In this document: in pieces, positions 1-8,408 of the stretch
Position numbering within the stretch: the stretch's first letter is position 1
Layout of the letters: the number at the start of each line of letters is the position of its first letter
Assembly (NCBI RefSeq): GCF_003640665.1
Contig: NZ_QQXL01000005.1
Span: 186,001 to 250,000, forward strand
From: Galactobacter caseinivorans
Lineage (GTDB): Bacteria; Actinomycetota; Actinomycetes; Actinomycetales; Micrococcaceae
Length of the DNA: 64,000 nt
Direction: 5' to 3'
Notes under the pieces: generated by a model
Databases searched by the model: none
Told to the model about the DNA's origin: nothing
What the model saw: only the letters and a program-made list of their open reading frames with translations
Position numbers and translations under genes: made by a program

Positions 1-9
1 GAGCAAGCG

Positions 10-1053
10 ATGACCAGCACCAGCACCGTCTCCAGCACCAGCACCCGCAACCGCACCAGCACCCGCACCCGCGCCGGCCGCGTCACCCTGGTGAGCGCCG
101 CGCTCGTCTTGCTGCTCCTGCTCGCGGGAAGCACGCGCCTGGCGCTTGGCGCCCGCCTGGCCTCCCCGCAGGACATCTTTGCCGTGCTGACCGGGGGCGG
201 GCGCGGGGCACTGCGCTTCATGATTCTGGAGGATCGTCTCCCGGCCGTGGCGGCCGCCGTCCTCGCTGGCGCAGCGCTTGCCCTGGCCGGAGGGCTCTTT
301 CAGCGCCTGCTGCGCAATCCGCTGGCCAGCCCGGATGTGATTGGTGTGGGTTTTGGCGCCTCCGCCGCGACCGTCTTTGGCATGCTCGTGCTCGGCTGGG
401 GCGGCTGGTTGCTCACGGGCGCCTCGCTGCTTGGCGCGCTGCTGGTCTCCGGTGCCATTTTGCTCATGAGCCTTGGCAAGGGGGATATGGGGGCGCGCCT
501 GGTGCTCTCTGGCATCGCGATCGGCGCCGCGCTCTCCGCTGTGGTCAACCTGCTGCTGACCCGCACCGATGTGCGTCAGGCCTCGGATGCCCTGCGTTGG
601 CTCACCGGCTCCGTCACCGACGTCAGCTGGGAGCAGTTGGCCGTGCTGGCCCCTGCGCTTCTGGTGCTCTTTGTGTGCGCGGCCTCCGTGGCGCGCTGGC
701 TTGGCCTGCTTGAACTGGGCGACGACGCCGCCCGCGCCCTCGGCGTGCGCGTCACCGTGGCGCGCTGCGCCATCGTGGGGGTCGGGGCCGCGCTGTGTGC
801 GGCGGCCGTCGCCGTCGTCGGGCCGGTGTCCTTTGTCGCGTTCATGTCGCATCCGCTCGCCACGCGCCTGTTGGGGCGGCGCGGCAACCTGGCGGTCACG
901 GCGCTGACCGGCGCCACGCTGGTGGTGGTGTCAGACCTGGTGGCGGCCCACCTCTTTGGGATCGGCCACGGCCTGCCCGTCGGCGTGGTCACCGGCGCGC
1001 TTGGCGCCGTCTTTCTCCTCGTCCTGCTCACTCGTGAACGGAGCCGCGCGTGA
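10..1053 (+). CDS. FecCD-family siderophore ABC transporter permease
   Basis: Membrane subunit of a ferric-siderophore importer; it forms the channel through which the chelate passes, driven by the ATPase encoded next. The 347-residue protein starts with a Ser/Thr/Arg-rich cytoplasmic tail (residues 1-24) and then about nine hydrophobic helices. The family signature RNPLASPDVIGV lies at residues 102-113 and the GPVSFVAFMSHP block near residue 270. The ATG lies in an ATGA whose TGA (11-13) could be the stop of another permease cut off by the window edge. The gene ends in a GTGA overlap with the ATPase gene, so the set is one operon. The FecCD assignment is secure; the siderophore is unknown. 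Confidence 0.93.
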   Translation: MTSTSTVSSTSTRNRTSTRTRAGRVTLVSAALVLLLLLAGSTRLALGARLASPQDIFAVLTGGGRGALRFMILEDRLPAVAAAVLAGAALALAGGLFQRLLRNPLASPDVIGVGFGASAATVFGMLVLGWGGWLLTGASLLGALLVSGAILLMSLGKGDMGARLVLSGIAIGAALSAVVNLLLTRTDVRQASDALRWLTGSVTDVSWEQLAVLAPALLVLFVCAASVARWLGLLELGDDAARALGVRVTVARCAIVGVGAALCAAAVAVVGPVSFVAFMSHPLATRLLGRRGNLAVTALTGATLVVVSDLVAAHLFGIGHGLPVGVVTGALGAVFLLVLLTRERSRA

Positions 1054-2036
1054 AGCGCTCACCCGATACGTCCCTGCCACGCGCCGCTGCCGGGGTGCCC
1101 GGTGTCGACACCCAGTTGCCCGACGCCGCTTCCACCGTCCCAGCCTCCTCGCACCGCCCCGGCGGCGCGCTGGCGGTGCAGGACCTGACGCTGAATTACG
1201 GCGGAGCGGACATCGTGAAGCGACTGAGCCTTTCGCTTCCCGCCGGGCAGATCAGTGTGATTGTGGGAGCCAACGGCTGCGGCAAGTCCACTCTGCTGCG
1301 CGGCCTTTCCCGCCTGCTCAGGCCCGCAGGCGGGAGCGTCACGCTGGATGGGGCGGATGTGCACCGCATGGCGCCCAAGGCGCTGGCGCGTCGAGTCGCG
1401 CTGCTGCCCCAGAGCCCCATCACCCCTGAGGCGCTCACGGTCAGGGAGCTGGTGGCCCATGGGCGCGCGCCGTACCGTTCCGCGCTGCGACGCGAGGGTG
1501 CGGAGGACCGCGCGGCGATTGAGCGTGCGCTCGCGGCCACGCAACTGCAGGGCCTGGCGGAGAGCGTGGTGGCAGACCTCTCTGGAGGCCAGCGCCAGCG
1601 CGCGTGGATCGCCATGGCCCTGGCCCAGGAGACGGATGTGCTGCTCCTGGATGAGCCAACGACCTTCCTTGATCTGGCTCACCAGGTGGACGTGTTGCAG
1701 ACCGTCTGGGAGCTCAACGCCCGCCGCGGCACCACGGTGATCATGGTGCTGCATGACCTGAACCTGGCCGCGCGCTACGCCCACCACCTAGTGGCCCTGC
1801 GTGAGGGCGAGTTGGTGGCGCAGGGCACGCCGCAGGAGGTGGTGACCACGTCCACGGTGCGCACGGTCTTTGGCCTGGAGACCGTGGTGGTCCCGGATCC
1901 TGTGGCCGGCACCCCGATGGTGGTCCCGCTGGCAGGCAACGCCTCACCGCCCACCTCGCACATCCCCACCCCGCAGATTCCCTCCCCTCAGCCTCCCGCC
2001 CCCCAACCTCCCGCCCCCCAAGGAGAAACCCCATGA
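1050..2036 (+). CDS. Siderophore ABC transporter ATP-binding protein
   Basis: Energy-coupling ATPase (FepC/FhuC type) for the preceding permease. Visible motifs: Walker A GANGCGKST at residues 73-81, Q-loop Gln121, signature LSGGQRQR at 177-184, Walker B DVLLLDEP at 196-203 and a VLHDLN H-loop. It begins with GTG in a 4-bp overlap with the permease and ends in an ATGA overlap with the siderophore-interacting protein gene, so translation is probably coupled. Odd parts are the roughly 40-residue N-terminal extension before the ABC domain and a proline-rich C-terminal tail of repeated PPAPQ-like units (about residues 300-328), both likely disordered. The 328-residue length exceeds the usual 250-270 because of these tails. 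Confidence 0.93.
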   Translation: MKRSPDTSLPRAAAGVPGVDTQLPDAASTVPASSHRPGGALAVQDLTLNYGGADIVKRLSLSLPAGQISVIVGANGCGKSTLLRGLSRLLRPAGGSVTLDGADVHRMAPKALARRVALLPQSPITPEALTVRELVAHGRAPYRSALRREGAEDRAAIERALAATQLQGLAESVVADLSGGQRQRAWIAMALAQETDVLLLDEPTTFLDLAHQVDVLQTVWELNARRGTTVIMVLHDLNLAARYAHHLVALREGELVAQGTPQEVVTTSTVRTVFGLETVVVPDPVAGTPMVVPLAGNASPPTSHIPTPQIPSPQPPAPQPPAPQGETP

Positions 2037-3061
2037 ACGCCGTCCAGCCCCTCCCCGGCACCGTCTCCGCCGTCTCGCAGACCCTGGCCTTCCGCGGCAT
2101 CATCCGCGAGGTCATTGACCTGGGCCCTGGCCTGCGCCGGCTGGTCCTTGGTGGCCCCGATCTGGCGCACCTTGGCCTGAACGGGCCCACGCTTGATCTG
2201 CGTTTTAAGGTGATTGTTCCCGCGGAGGGCGCCAGGGAGGCCAGCATCGGCGCCGTGCTTGAGCCGCTGCTGCCGCACACCGTGGTGGAGCAGGACACGG
2301 AGCAGAGCTGGTACCAGCAGTGGTTGCAGGCGCCCGTCTCCCAGCGCGGCCTGATGCGCACCTACACCATCCGGGCGCTGCGGGATGTGGAGGGCGAGCG
2401 CCGCATGGACGTGGACCTGGTGTTGCATGGGGTGGGACCGGACGGCTCCGTGGGGCCCGGTTGCGGCCCTGCCGCCGCCTTCGCCGCGAACGCGGCCGTG
2501 GGGGACGCGCTCTACCTGCTTGGCCCCAATCGCCATCTCACTGACGCGGACTACGGCGGCATCGACTTCCGCCCGGGGCAGGCCTCCCACCTGTTGATCG
2601 TGGGGGACGAGACGGCGGCGCCTGCCATCTGCTCCATCCTGGACGAGCTGCCACGCACGGCCACCGGCTGGGCGCTGATTGAGGTCCCGGACGCGGGCCA
2701 GATCCAGGACGTGACCCCGCCCGACGGCGTTGAGGTGCGTTGGCTGGTCCGCGGCGGCGAGCAGGCGGTGGGGGCGTTGCTGGCGCCTGCCGTGGCGCAG
2801 ACCGCCCCGCTGTGGCTGGCCTCGAGCGTGACGCCGAGTGACTCAGCTGCGGCGTACGGCAAGGAACCGGAGGACGTGGACGTGGACCAGTCGGTGCTGT
2901 GGGAGTCGCCGCTGCAGAACTCTTCCAGGGACTATGCGTGGATTGCGGGGGAGGCCGGAGTGGTGAAGGAACTGCGCCGGCATCTGGTGCGTGACTTGGG
3001 CGTGGACCGCACCCGCATCGCGTTCATGGGCTACTGGCGTCAGGGCCGCTCAGGCGACTGA
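2033..3061 (+). CDS. Siderophore-interacting protein (FAD-dependent ferric-siderophore reductase)
   Basis: Cytoplasmic flavoprotein of the SIP/ViuB family, which reduces imported ferric siderophore with NAD(P)H and frees Fe(II). Residues 20-180 form the FAD-binding barrel with the RTYTIR motif (109-114) and the DVDLVLHG strand. Residues 185-340 form the NAD(P)H domain with GDETAAPA (191-198) and the C-terminal YAWIAGEAG block. The 342-residue length is at the long end of the family because of an insert near residues 70-100 and another around 280. Its place as third gene of the siderophore operon, overlapping the ATPase gene by ATGA, fits removal of iron straight after import. Confidence 0.93.
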   Translation: MNAVQPLPGTVSAVSQTLAFRGIIREVIDLGPGLRRLVLGGPDLAHLGLNGPTLDLRFKVIVPAEGAREASIGAVLEPLLPHTVVEQDTEQSWYQQWLQAPVSQRGLMRTYTIRALRDVEGERRMDVDLVLHGVGPDGSVGPGCGPAAAFAANAAVGDALYLLGPNRHLTDADYGGIDFRPGQASHLLIVGDETAAPAICSILDELPRTATGWALIEVPDAGQIQDVTPPDGVEVRWLVRGGEQAVGALLAPAVAQTAPLWLASSVTPSDSAAAYGKEPEDVDVDQSVLWESPLQNSSRDYAWIAGEAGVVKELRRHLVRDLGVDRTRIAFMGYWRQGRSGD

Positions 3062-3087
3062 CCGGGACGGGGAGCACGCTGCCCCAC

Positions 3088-3151
3088 CGGCAGCGACGAA
3101 CACCGGCAGCGACAAACACCCTCAGCGACAAACACCCTCAGCGACGCCCGG
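3088..3151. repeat. 16-bp tandem repeat, four imperfect copies
   Basis: Units of the form CGGCAGCGACAAACAC or CCTCAGCGACAAACAC begin at 3088, 3104, 3120 and 3136; the last is degenerate and runs into the IclR stop codon. The array fills the gap between convergent genes. No hairpin terminator was seen there. Confidence 0.75.
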
Positions 3152-3884
3152 TGTCCATGGTGCGGCTGATGGCGCGGGCGGCGGTGCGCAGGGACATGAC
3201 GGCGGAGGGCGCGGCGTCGTACTGGATCGGCACCACCACGCTCAGGGCGGCCAGGGCGCGCCCACGCTGATCAAGCACGGGCACCGAGATGCCGGTGGTG
3301 TCCGGGTCAATGAAACTTGTGAAGCTGGCAAAGCCTTGGCGCCGTATGTGATCCAGTTCCCGGCGCAGCTCCGGGTGCTTTGCGGTGACGGTCTCGCGGT
3401 GCCTGGCCAGGTAGGCCTCCAGGTCCGCGGCGGCGGCGTGGGCCAGCAGCACCATCCCCATGGAGGTCAGGTGTACGGGCATGCGAGCGGCGCGGCGGGC
3501 GGGGTTCACCGCGTGGCCGGGCCGGGAGAGGCGCTCCAGGATCAGGACCTCGCCGCCGTCCAGGATGGAGAGCTGCGTGGAGTGGCGCACCACCTGGTTC
3601 ACGTCCTCCATGAACGGCAACGCGGCGGTGGCCAGGTCCTGCGCGTCGGTGGAGCGCGTCGCCATCTCCCAGAGCATCAAGCCAAGCCGGTAGGTGCCAT
3701 CCGGCAGCCGCGTGAGTAGGCCCAGGTCGGTCATCTGCGAGACCAGGCGGTATGCGGTGGTTCTGGGCAGGGCCGCGCGCTCCGCGAGGGCGGAGACGGA
3801 AAGGCGCGCGTGGTGGGCGTCAAAGGCCTGCAGTACGCGCACGGCACGGTCAAGCACCGCGTCGCCTGACGTTGAATTAGCCAC
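3138..3884 (-). CDS. IclR-family transcriptional regulator
   Basis: A 248-residue DNA-binding regulator. The N-terminal winged helix-turn-helix (about residues 10-70) includes LSVSALAERAALPRTTAYR and the wing DGTYRLG; the C-terminal effector domain follows with typical IclR blocks such as FASFTSFIDPDTTGISVPV. It starts with GTG at 3884, preceded by GAGGAAGGGG. It lies 27 bp downstream of the 3-hydroxyisobutyryl-CoA hydrolase gene on the same strand, so it may belong to that transcript and control valine or other carboxylic-acid catabolism. That link is inference from position only. Confidence 0.9.
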   Translation of the reverse strand: MANSTSGDAVLDRAVRVLQAFDAHHARLSVSALAERAALPRTTAYRLVSQMTDLGLLTRLPDGTYRLGLMLWEMATRSTDAQDLATAALPFMEDVNQVVRHSTQLSILDGGEVLILERLSRPGHAVNPARRAARMPVHLTSMGMVLLAHAAAADLEAYLARHRETVTAKHPELRRELDHIRRQGFASFTSFIDPDTTGISVPVLDQRGRALAALSVVVPIQYDAAPSAVMSLRTAARAISRTMDTGRR

Positions 3885-3911
3885 GGGCGCCCCTTCCTCG
3901 CATTGCTTGCC

Positions 3912-4967
3912 CTACCAGTCCTCGTCCTCTTCGGGTTCAAGGATGGCGCGGATGGCCTCCACATCAACCTCCCCTGGATCGGCGGGGTTCCACCGCGGTG
4001 CCCCGTCCTTGTCGATCACCCGGGCCCTGATGCCCTCGGCCAGGTCCGGATGACTCATGAGGAAGGCCGCGGCCCGGTGCTCGCGCTCCAAAGAGCCGCG
4101 CAGTTCGTCCTCGTCGCGGGCGGCGCGCACCACCTCAATTGCGGTGGCTACGGCCAGCGGCGAGTTTCCGCGGATGCGTTCCGCCGCCCCGCGGGCAGCG
4201 GGCCAGACCGAGTCGCCCAGCTCCGCAAGGATGTCAGAGAGCTCCTCCGGCGCGTAGCAGTGATCTATCCAGGCGCGGCTCTGCGTCACGGTGAAGGTGG
4301 AGGGCGGAGGTGCCACGCCGTGCATGACCTCCAGCCCGACGGCGACCTCCCCGGCTCCCAGCCGGGCCAGGTCCTGCAGCGTCGCCAGCAGGTCATCTGC
4401 CCCGTCTTGGGCCATGCAGAAGTCTGCCAGCCCGTTCTCCACTGCGTCTCCGGCACCCACCGTGTCCGCCGTGGCCGCCAGGTGCTCACCCACGCGCCCA
4501 GGCGCGCGTCCAAGCAGCAGTGACCCACCGACGTCGGGCACATAGCCGATCCGCGTCTCTGGCATGCCAAGCCGCGCGTCCGGCGTCACCACACGGACCT
4601 GCGCGGCCCCGGCCAGGCCAAGCCCGGCGCCGAGGGTGAGGCCGTGCATGATCGCCACGATGGGCTTGGCGTAGGTGGAGATCTGCCCGGCCAGCTCAAA
4701 CTCGTTCGCCAGCACGTCGAGGAAACCCTCGTGCTCGCCGCGCTCCAGCGCCTCGTGGAAGCCGGCCAGGTCACCGCCGGCGCAGAACCCGCGCTCGCCG
4801 GCGCCCCGCAGGACCACGGCGCTGATGGAGGCGTCGTAGCGCCAGGCGCGCAGCGTGGCGCCGATCGTGTTGACCATGCTGGGGGTCAACGCGTTGATCT
4901 TGTCTGGGCGGTTCAGGGTCAGCACGCCAAGCCCGGCGTGGCTTTCCACGAGCACGTGTGCATCCAT
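3912..4967 (-). CDS. 3-hydroxyisobutyryl-CoA hydrolase-like enoyl-CoA hydratase/isomerase protein
   Basis: Crotonase-fold enzyme of the HIBCH type (valine degradation, hydrolysis of 3-hydroxyisobutyryl-CoA). Key stretches are the N-terminal LTLNRPDKINAL, the oxyanion region RGFCAGGDL, HGLTLGAGLGL, and MPETRIGYVPDVGGS, which contains the Glu and Asp positions typical of HIBCH rather than ordinary hydratases. Length of 351 residues fits HIBCH (about 350) and not plain enoyl-CoA hydratase (about 260). The ATG at 4967 is chosen because GAGGAGG lies 4 nt upstream; an ATG 15 nt earlier lacks such a site. It is followed by the IclR gene. Substrate is inferred from family only. Confidence 0.85.
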   Translation of the reverse strand: MDAHVLVESHAGLGVLTLNRPDKINALTPSMVNTIGATLRAWRYDASISAVVLRGAGERGFCAGGDLAGFHEALERGEHEGFLDVLANEFELAGQISTYAKPIVAIMHGLTLGAGLGLAGAAQVRVVTPDARLGMPETRIGYVPDVGGSLLLGRAPGRVGEHLAATADTVGAGDAVENGLADFCMAQDGADDLLATLQDLARLGAGEVAVGLEVMHGVAPPPSTFTVTQSRAWIDHCYAPEELSDILAELGDSVWPAARGAAERIRGNSPLAVATAIEVVRAARDEDELRGSLEREHRAAAFLMSHPDLAEGIRARVIDKDGAPRWNPADPGEVDVEAIRAILEPEEDEDW

Positions 4968-5042
4968 GAGGCCTCCTCGCAACTGTCCCCCGACCGTACA
5001 GCAGGCCCGCTCATCGCGCCCTCGCCGCTCACGAGCTAGGGC

Positions 5043-5342
5043 TCACCACTCGGGGCCGTCGTCCTCCTCGGTGAGCTCGGTGATCTGCATCCCCGAGTTA
5101 TCAAAGTCCGCTATTTCATTGCCCACCTCGGTGGCCTGGCGGCGCAGCGGATCCTGCGAGTCCATCAGCTCAGGGGAGTCAGAGGAACCCACGGCTGAGG
5201 CGCTGTCGCGGCCGTCTTCCTCTGCGTCCTCCAGCTCGCGGCGCACGCCGGCATCCCCGGGTTCGTCCGGGTCGTAGCCGGGGACCAGGCCGCTGTCTTG
5301 GTCGAGGTCCAGGTCGTCGTTGATCTCAAAGTCGGCGTCCAT
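5043..5342 (-). CDS. Small acidic protein of unknown function
   Basis: A 99-residue soluble protein very rich in Asp and Glu and almost without basic residues. It opens MDADFEINDDLDLDQDSG, contains PGYDPDEPGDAGVRRELEDAEEDGRD in the middle and ends EEDDGPEW. AGGAG lies 6 nt upstream of the ATG, which supports expression. The composition and the PGYDPDEPG block recall short acidic actinobacterial proteins of undefined role, but I recognise no catalytic or binding motif. It stands alone between the hydrolase and oxidoreductase genes, both on the same strand. Confidence 0.65.
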   Translation of the reverse strand: MDADFEINDDLDLDQDSGLVPGYDPDEPGDAGVRRELEDAEEDGRDSASAVGSSDSPELMDSQDPLRRQATEVGNEIADFDNSGMQITELTEEDDGPEW

Positions 5343-5454
5343 GTTCTTCTCCTGTTCCGCGTCTTGATCTCTCCGGCGTGCGGCAGAAGGTGACGCACGT
5401 CCCAGTTCCGATCCTGCCCTTCCCAGCCCGCGCTGTCACCCCCCTGGCCGTTTC

Positions 5455-5497
5455 GGCACGCTGACGGGGACGGGAGGGCACGCTGACGGGGACGGCG
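5455..5497. repeat. 22-bp direct repeat, two copies
   Basis: The stretch GGCACGCTGACGGGGACGG occurs at 5455-5473 and again at 5477-5495, a 22-bp period. It sits between the luciferase-like oxidoreductase gene and the small acidic protein gene. Confidence 0.6.
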
Positions 5498-5517
5498 CGG
5501 GGGCCAGGAAGGCGCGG

Positions 5518-6555
5518 CTAGGCCAGCCCCCCGGACAGGCCGCCCGCGGCCCACGCGGCGGCGGTGAGGCGCACGGAGTCCAGCCTGGTGGCCTGATCCA
5601 GGGCGTGGTGCACGGTGATCAGCTCCGCGGCGCCCGCGCTGGCCGCCATTTCCCGCAGCTGGGTCGCCACGCGATCCGGGGTGCCGATGGCGCTGAAACT
5701 CATGGACTCAAGCACCTGGCGCCCGGCGGGGGTCTCCAGGATCAGGTCCACCTCGTCCTCGGTGAATGGCGTGGCGCGCCCGCGCCCCAGCATGTCCCGC
5801 ACGCGTTCGCGGCCCACAGCATCAAAGCGGCGCACGGCCTCTGCGGGGTCCTGCGTGGCCAGCACGCCGACGGCGACGATGGGCTTGGGTGCCTCCAGCC
5901 GGGCAGAGGGCTTGAACTCGCGCACGTACACGTCCAGCGCCTGCTCCAATGCGGCGGGGGCAAAGTGGGAGGCAAAGGCGTACGGCAGGCCAAGCTGCGC
6001 CGCCAGCTGGGCGCCAAAGAGGCTGGAGCCAAGGATGGTCACCGGCACGTGGGAGCCGCGGCCCGGGTAGGCGTCGACTCCGGGGATGCGGCTCTCATCA
6101 TCCAGGTAGCCCATCAACTCCACCACGTCGGAGGGGAAGTGCTCTGCCGCGTTGGGGCCGCGGCGCAGCGCGCGTGTGGTGACCTGGTCCGTGCCAGGCG
6201 CGCGCCCCACACCCAGGTTCACGCGGCCCGGGTGCATGGCCTCCAGCGTGCCAAACTGCTCCGCGATGAGCAGGGGCGGGTGGTTGGAGAGCATCACGCC
6301 GCCGGCGCCCACGGTGATGCGCTCGGTGTGGGCGGCCACGTGGGCCATGAGCACGGACGTGGCGCTGGAGGCGATGCTCGCCATGTTGTGGTGCTCGGCG
6401 TACCAGAGGCCGGTGTAGCCGGAGGCCTCGGCGGTCTGCGCCAGCTCGACGGCGTCGCGGAACGGTTGGCCCGGATCGGTGCCTGGGCGGCGCGGGGCCA
6501 GGTCAAGAACGGAAAGCGGCGGCTGAGTGGAAAGAGTCACGCTCGGTGCAACCAA
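5518..6555 (-). CDS. LLM-class flavin-dependent oxidoreductase (MsnO8-like)
   Basis: Bacterial-luciferase-like TIM-barrel monooxygenase using FMN or F420. Recognisable parts are YTGLWYAEHHNM near residue 50, GAGGVMLSNHPPLLIAEQFGTLEAMHPGRVNLGVGRAPG around 95-135 and VTILGSSLFGAQLAAQLGLPYAFASHFAP around 190. These match the group annotated MsnO8 rather than two-component alkanal monooxygenases. Length about 340. The start is uncertain: the longest frame begins with TTG at 6555, while GTG at 6540 is an equally good choice, and neither has a clear ribosome binding site. Substrate unknown. Confidence 0.85.
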   Translation of the reverse strand: MVAPSVTLSTQPPLSVLDLAPRRPGTDPGQPFRDAVELAQTAEASGYTGLWYAEHHNMASIASSATSVLMAHVAAHTERITVGAGGVMLSNHPPLLIAEQFGTLEAMHPGRVNLGVGRAPGTDQVTTRALRRGPNAAEHFPSDVVELMGYLDDESRIPGVDAYPGRGSHVPVTILGSSLFGAQLAAQLGLPYAFASHFAPAALEQALDVYVREFKPSARLEAPKPIVAVGVLATQDPAEAVRRFDAVGRERVRDMLGRGRATPFTEDEVDLILETPAGRQVLESMSFSAIGTPDRVATQLREMAASAGAAELITVHHALDQATRLDSVRLTAAAWAAGGLSGGLA

Positions 6556-6674
6556 GCCGGCGCCGCGCGTATTCCTGAACCACGCGTCGTCGGGCAGGGG
6601 GGCGTGAACGTGCCAGGAATGACGACGGCGCCGCCACCCGTGAGGGTGACGGCGCCGGAAGCGTCAGCGGTCGA

Positions 6675-6878
6675 TCAGACCGGACGGATCGCGGAGGCCT
6701 GCAGGCCCTTGGGGCCCTGGGTCACCTCGAACTCAACGCGCTGTCCCTCTTCGAGGGTGCGGAAGCCGCTGCTCTCGATGGCGGAGAAGTGTGCAAACAG
6801 GTCCTCGGAGTTGTCATCCGGAGCGATGAAGCCAAAGCCCTTGTCCGGGTTGAACCACTTGACGATGCCAGAAGCCAT
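6675..6878 (-). CDS. Cold-shock protein, CspA family
   Basis: A 67-residue single cold-shock domain that binds single-stranded RNA or DNA and acts as an RNA chaperone. It begins [18 protein letters not shown], with the RNP1 motif KGFGFI and the RNP2-like DLFAHFS (usually VFVHFS). AAAGGA lies about 10 nt before the ATG. A short GC hairpin (6900-6918) sits just upstream of that site in the mRNA. About 200 bp upstream to the next gene are non-coding, so a long 5' leader of the kind that controls csp genes is possible. Confidence 0.97.
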   Translation of the reverse strand: MASGIVKWFNPDKGFGFIAPDDNSEDLFAHFSAIESSGFRTLEEGQRVEFEVTQGPKGLQASAIRPV

Positions 6879-6899
6879 GTAGGTACTGATCCTTTCTCA

Positions 6900-6918
6900 G
6901 CCCCCGGTGAGCGGGGGC
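6900..6918 (-). promoter_or_regulatory. Hairpin in the csp mRNA leader next to the ribosome binding site
   Basis: GCCCCC (6900-6905) pairs with GGGGGC (6913-6918) around a 7-nt loop, a few bases upstream of the AAAGGA ribosome binding site of the cold-shock gene. It could influence translation with temperature; that role is inference. Confidence 0.4.
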
Positions 6919-7078
6919 ACTGTGACCGCCCGACGGGATCGCGGGCGTTGCAGTCGGTCCTTACCTGCTGCGTGAGGACCGGGAATCCGGACCGGCTTCG
7001 GCGAAGAACTGGGAACTACGTTTCTCAACCTACGTGAGCACCGGGCTGAGTTCCACCCCTTTGCCGCGAGTTCCCCTG

Positions 7079-7462
7079 CTATTCCTGCTCCGTCCAGGAG
7101 GAGCGCAGGGCGTCCATCTCCCGCCGATCCTTCTTAGTGGGGCGGCCAGCGCCGCGGTCACGGACCGGGACCTGCGGGATCACGACCTTCTCCCGTGGGG
7201 GAGTGTGATCCACGTAAACGGTGCGGGCCACCTGCGCGGAGACGCGCTTGTTGATGAGCCCGGACACCTCAAGATCGCGCTCCTCACCGGAGCGCCGAAT
7301 GCGCAACCGGTCCCCGGGCACCACCGTCTGGGCGGCCTTCACGGGAGCCCCATTGAGGCGCACATGGCCGGCGCGGCAGGCCGTGGTGGCCTCGGAACGG
7401 GTCTTGTAGACGCGCACAGCCCACAGCCAGGCGTCCACGCGCACGCGGGAGGGCGCGGGCAT
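7079..7462 (-). CDS. S4-domain RNA-binding protein (Hsp15-like)
   Basis: A 127-residue protein with an N-terminal S4 RNA-binding domain (residues 7-65: VRVDAWLWAVRVYKTRSEATTACRAGHVRLNG and VKAAQTVVPGDRLRI) and a basic C-terminal half with GAGRPTKKDRREMDALR, the layout of Hsp15/YrfH-like proteins that bind stalled 50S subunits carrying peptidyl-tRNA. It starts 5 nt after the stop of the TetR gene on the same strand, so the two are probably cotranscribed. The ribosome-rescue role comes from the E. coli homologue and is not shown for this protein. Confidence 0.88.
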   Translation of the reverse strand: MPAPSRVRVDAWLWAVRVYKTRSEATTACRAGHVRLNGAPVKAAQTVVPGDRLRIRRSGEERDLEVSGLINKRVSAQVARTVYVDHTPPREKVVIPQVPVRDRGAGRPTKKDRREMDALRSSWTEQE

Positions 7463-7467
7463 GGGGC

Positions 7468-8181
7468 TCAGGCCTGCGGAACGTCCGTGGCAGCGCCGGT
7501 GACCAGGCCGGCCACCATGCGGCCAAGGGTGCCGTCAAAGAACAGCTCGGCGCCCATCTCGCTACCCAGGCTGGCCAGCGTGGGCTCCAGGACCCCAGCA
7601 AGCTCCAGGGACACGGTGCCGTGCAGGGTGGCCCACACGGCGGTGCAGAGCGCGCCGGAGCTCTCCGGATCCCCCTGCAGGGCGCCAGAGGCCAGGCCGT
7701 CTCGCAGCGTCTGATTCAGCGGCGCCATGGCGGCCTGCCAGGCCTCGTCCACGCTGTCCAGGAACACCTCCGGCGCAGAGATCGGAACGGTGGGCGCCAC
7801 GACCGTACGCACGGCGCCGGTACCAGCGCGGCGAACGGCCAGGCCAAGGGCGTCGGAGAAGATGGAGCGGTACTCGTTCGGGTGCGCCAGTGCCCAGGTG
7901 CGGTAGGCGCGTGCCAGCTTGAGGAGCTGGTTGAGCGGGTCCGCCTCCGGCGCCAGGGTGCTCAGCGAACGCCCCAGGTCCTGCAGGGACTGGGCCGTCA
8001 GCGCGGCCCGCAGCGAGTCCATCCCCCCAAAAAGGGTGTAGATCGCGGCGGTGGTGGTGCCGGATTCCGTCGCAAGGCGACGCGCGGAGAGAGCGGAGGG
8101 GCCCTCAGTGGCAGCAATCATGGCGGCGTCACTGAGCAAGCGCTCCCGGACGGCTGCATCGTATCGGCGAGGTCTCGGCAT
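7468..8181 (-). CDS. TetR-family transcriptional regulator
   Basis: A 237-residue repressor-type protein. The helix-turn-helix spans about residues 10-55 (RYDAAVRERLLSDAAMIAATEG and SARRLATESGTTTAAIYTLFGG), followed by a ligand domain of the WHG type (LNQLLKLARAYRTWALAHPNEYRSIF). I place the start at ATG 8181 (MPRPRRYDAAV); the frame is open further upstream but that extension has no regulator-like sequence. It is divergent from ferritin, with a 37-bp palindrome in the gap that could be its operator, and is followed directly by the S4 gene. Confidence 0.88.
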   Translation of the reverse strand: MPRPRRYDAAVRERLLSDAAMIAATEGPSALSARRLATESGTTTAAIYTLFGGMDSLRAALTAQSLQDLGRSLSTLAPEADPLNQLLKLARAYRTWALAHPNEYRSIFSDALGLAVRRAGTGAVRTVVAPTVPISAPEVFLDSVDEAWQAAMAPLNQTLRDGLASGALQGDPESSGALCTAVWATLHGTVSLELAGVLEPTLASLGSEMGAELFFDGTLGRMVAGLVTGAATDVPQA

Positions 8182-8280
8182 GATGACAGTGTTCCAGCCC
8201 ACGGCTGTCCGTGCCAGTTCACATCGAAAGGAGTCTTTCCTCGCCCTGGCGCGCTTGGTCTGGTAGGCGGCCAGCGACCC

Positions 8281-8317
8281 GGCCCTTGAGCAGGCAAGGC
8301 TTGCCTGCTCATGGGCC
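8281..8317. promoter_or_regulatory. 37-bp imperfect palindrome between the TetR and ferritin genes
   Basis: GAGCAGGCAAG at 8288-8298 is followed by one base and its exact inverse at 8300-8310. Pairing continues outward through T8287/A8311 and GGCCC (8281-8285)/GGGCC (8313-8317), leaving one mismatch. Its place between divergent genes fits a TetR operator; an RNA hairpin is the alternative. Confidence 0.6.
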
Positions 8318-8396
8318 GTATGGGCGCTGTATCCGCTTGTTTCTGCCCTCAGCACAGCCCAGCCTTTCCTTGGATGCGAAGCGGGCCAAGGAGTTC

Positions 8397-8402
8397 TAGG
8401 CT
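8397..8402 (+). promoter_or_regulatory. -10 box TAGGCT of a probably leaderless ferritin transcript
   Basis: TAGGCT lies exactly 6 nt before the ferritin ATG at 8409. Transcription starting about 7 nt after the box would begin at the start codon itself. The same arrangement recurs at several other genes in this window. Confidence 0.5.
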
Positions 8403-8408
8403 GAACGC

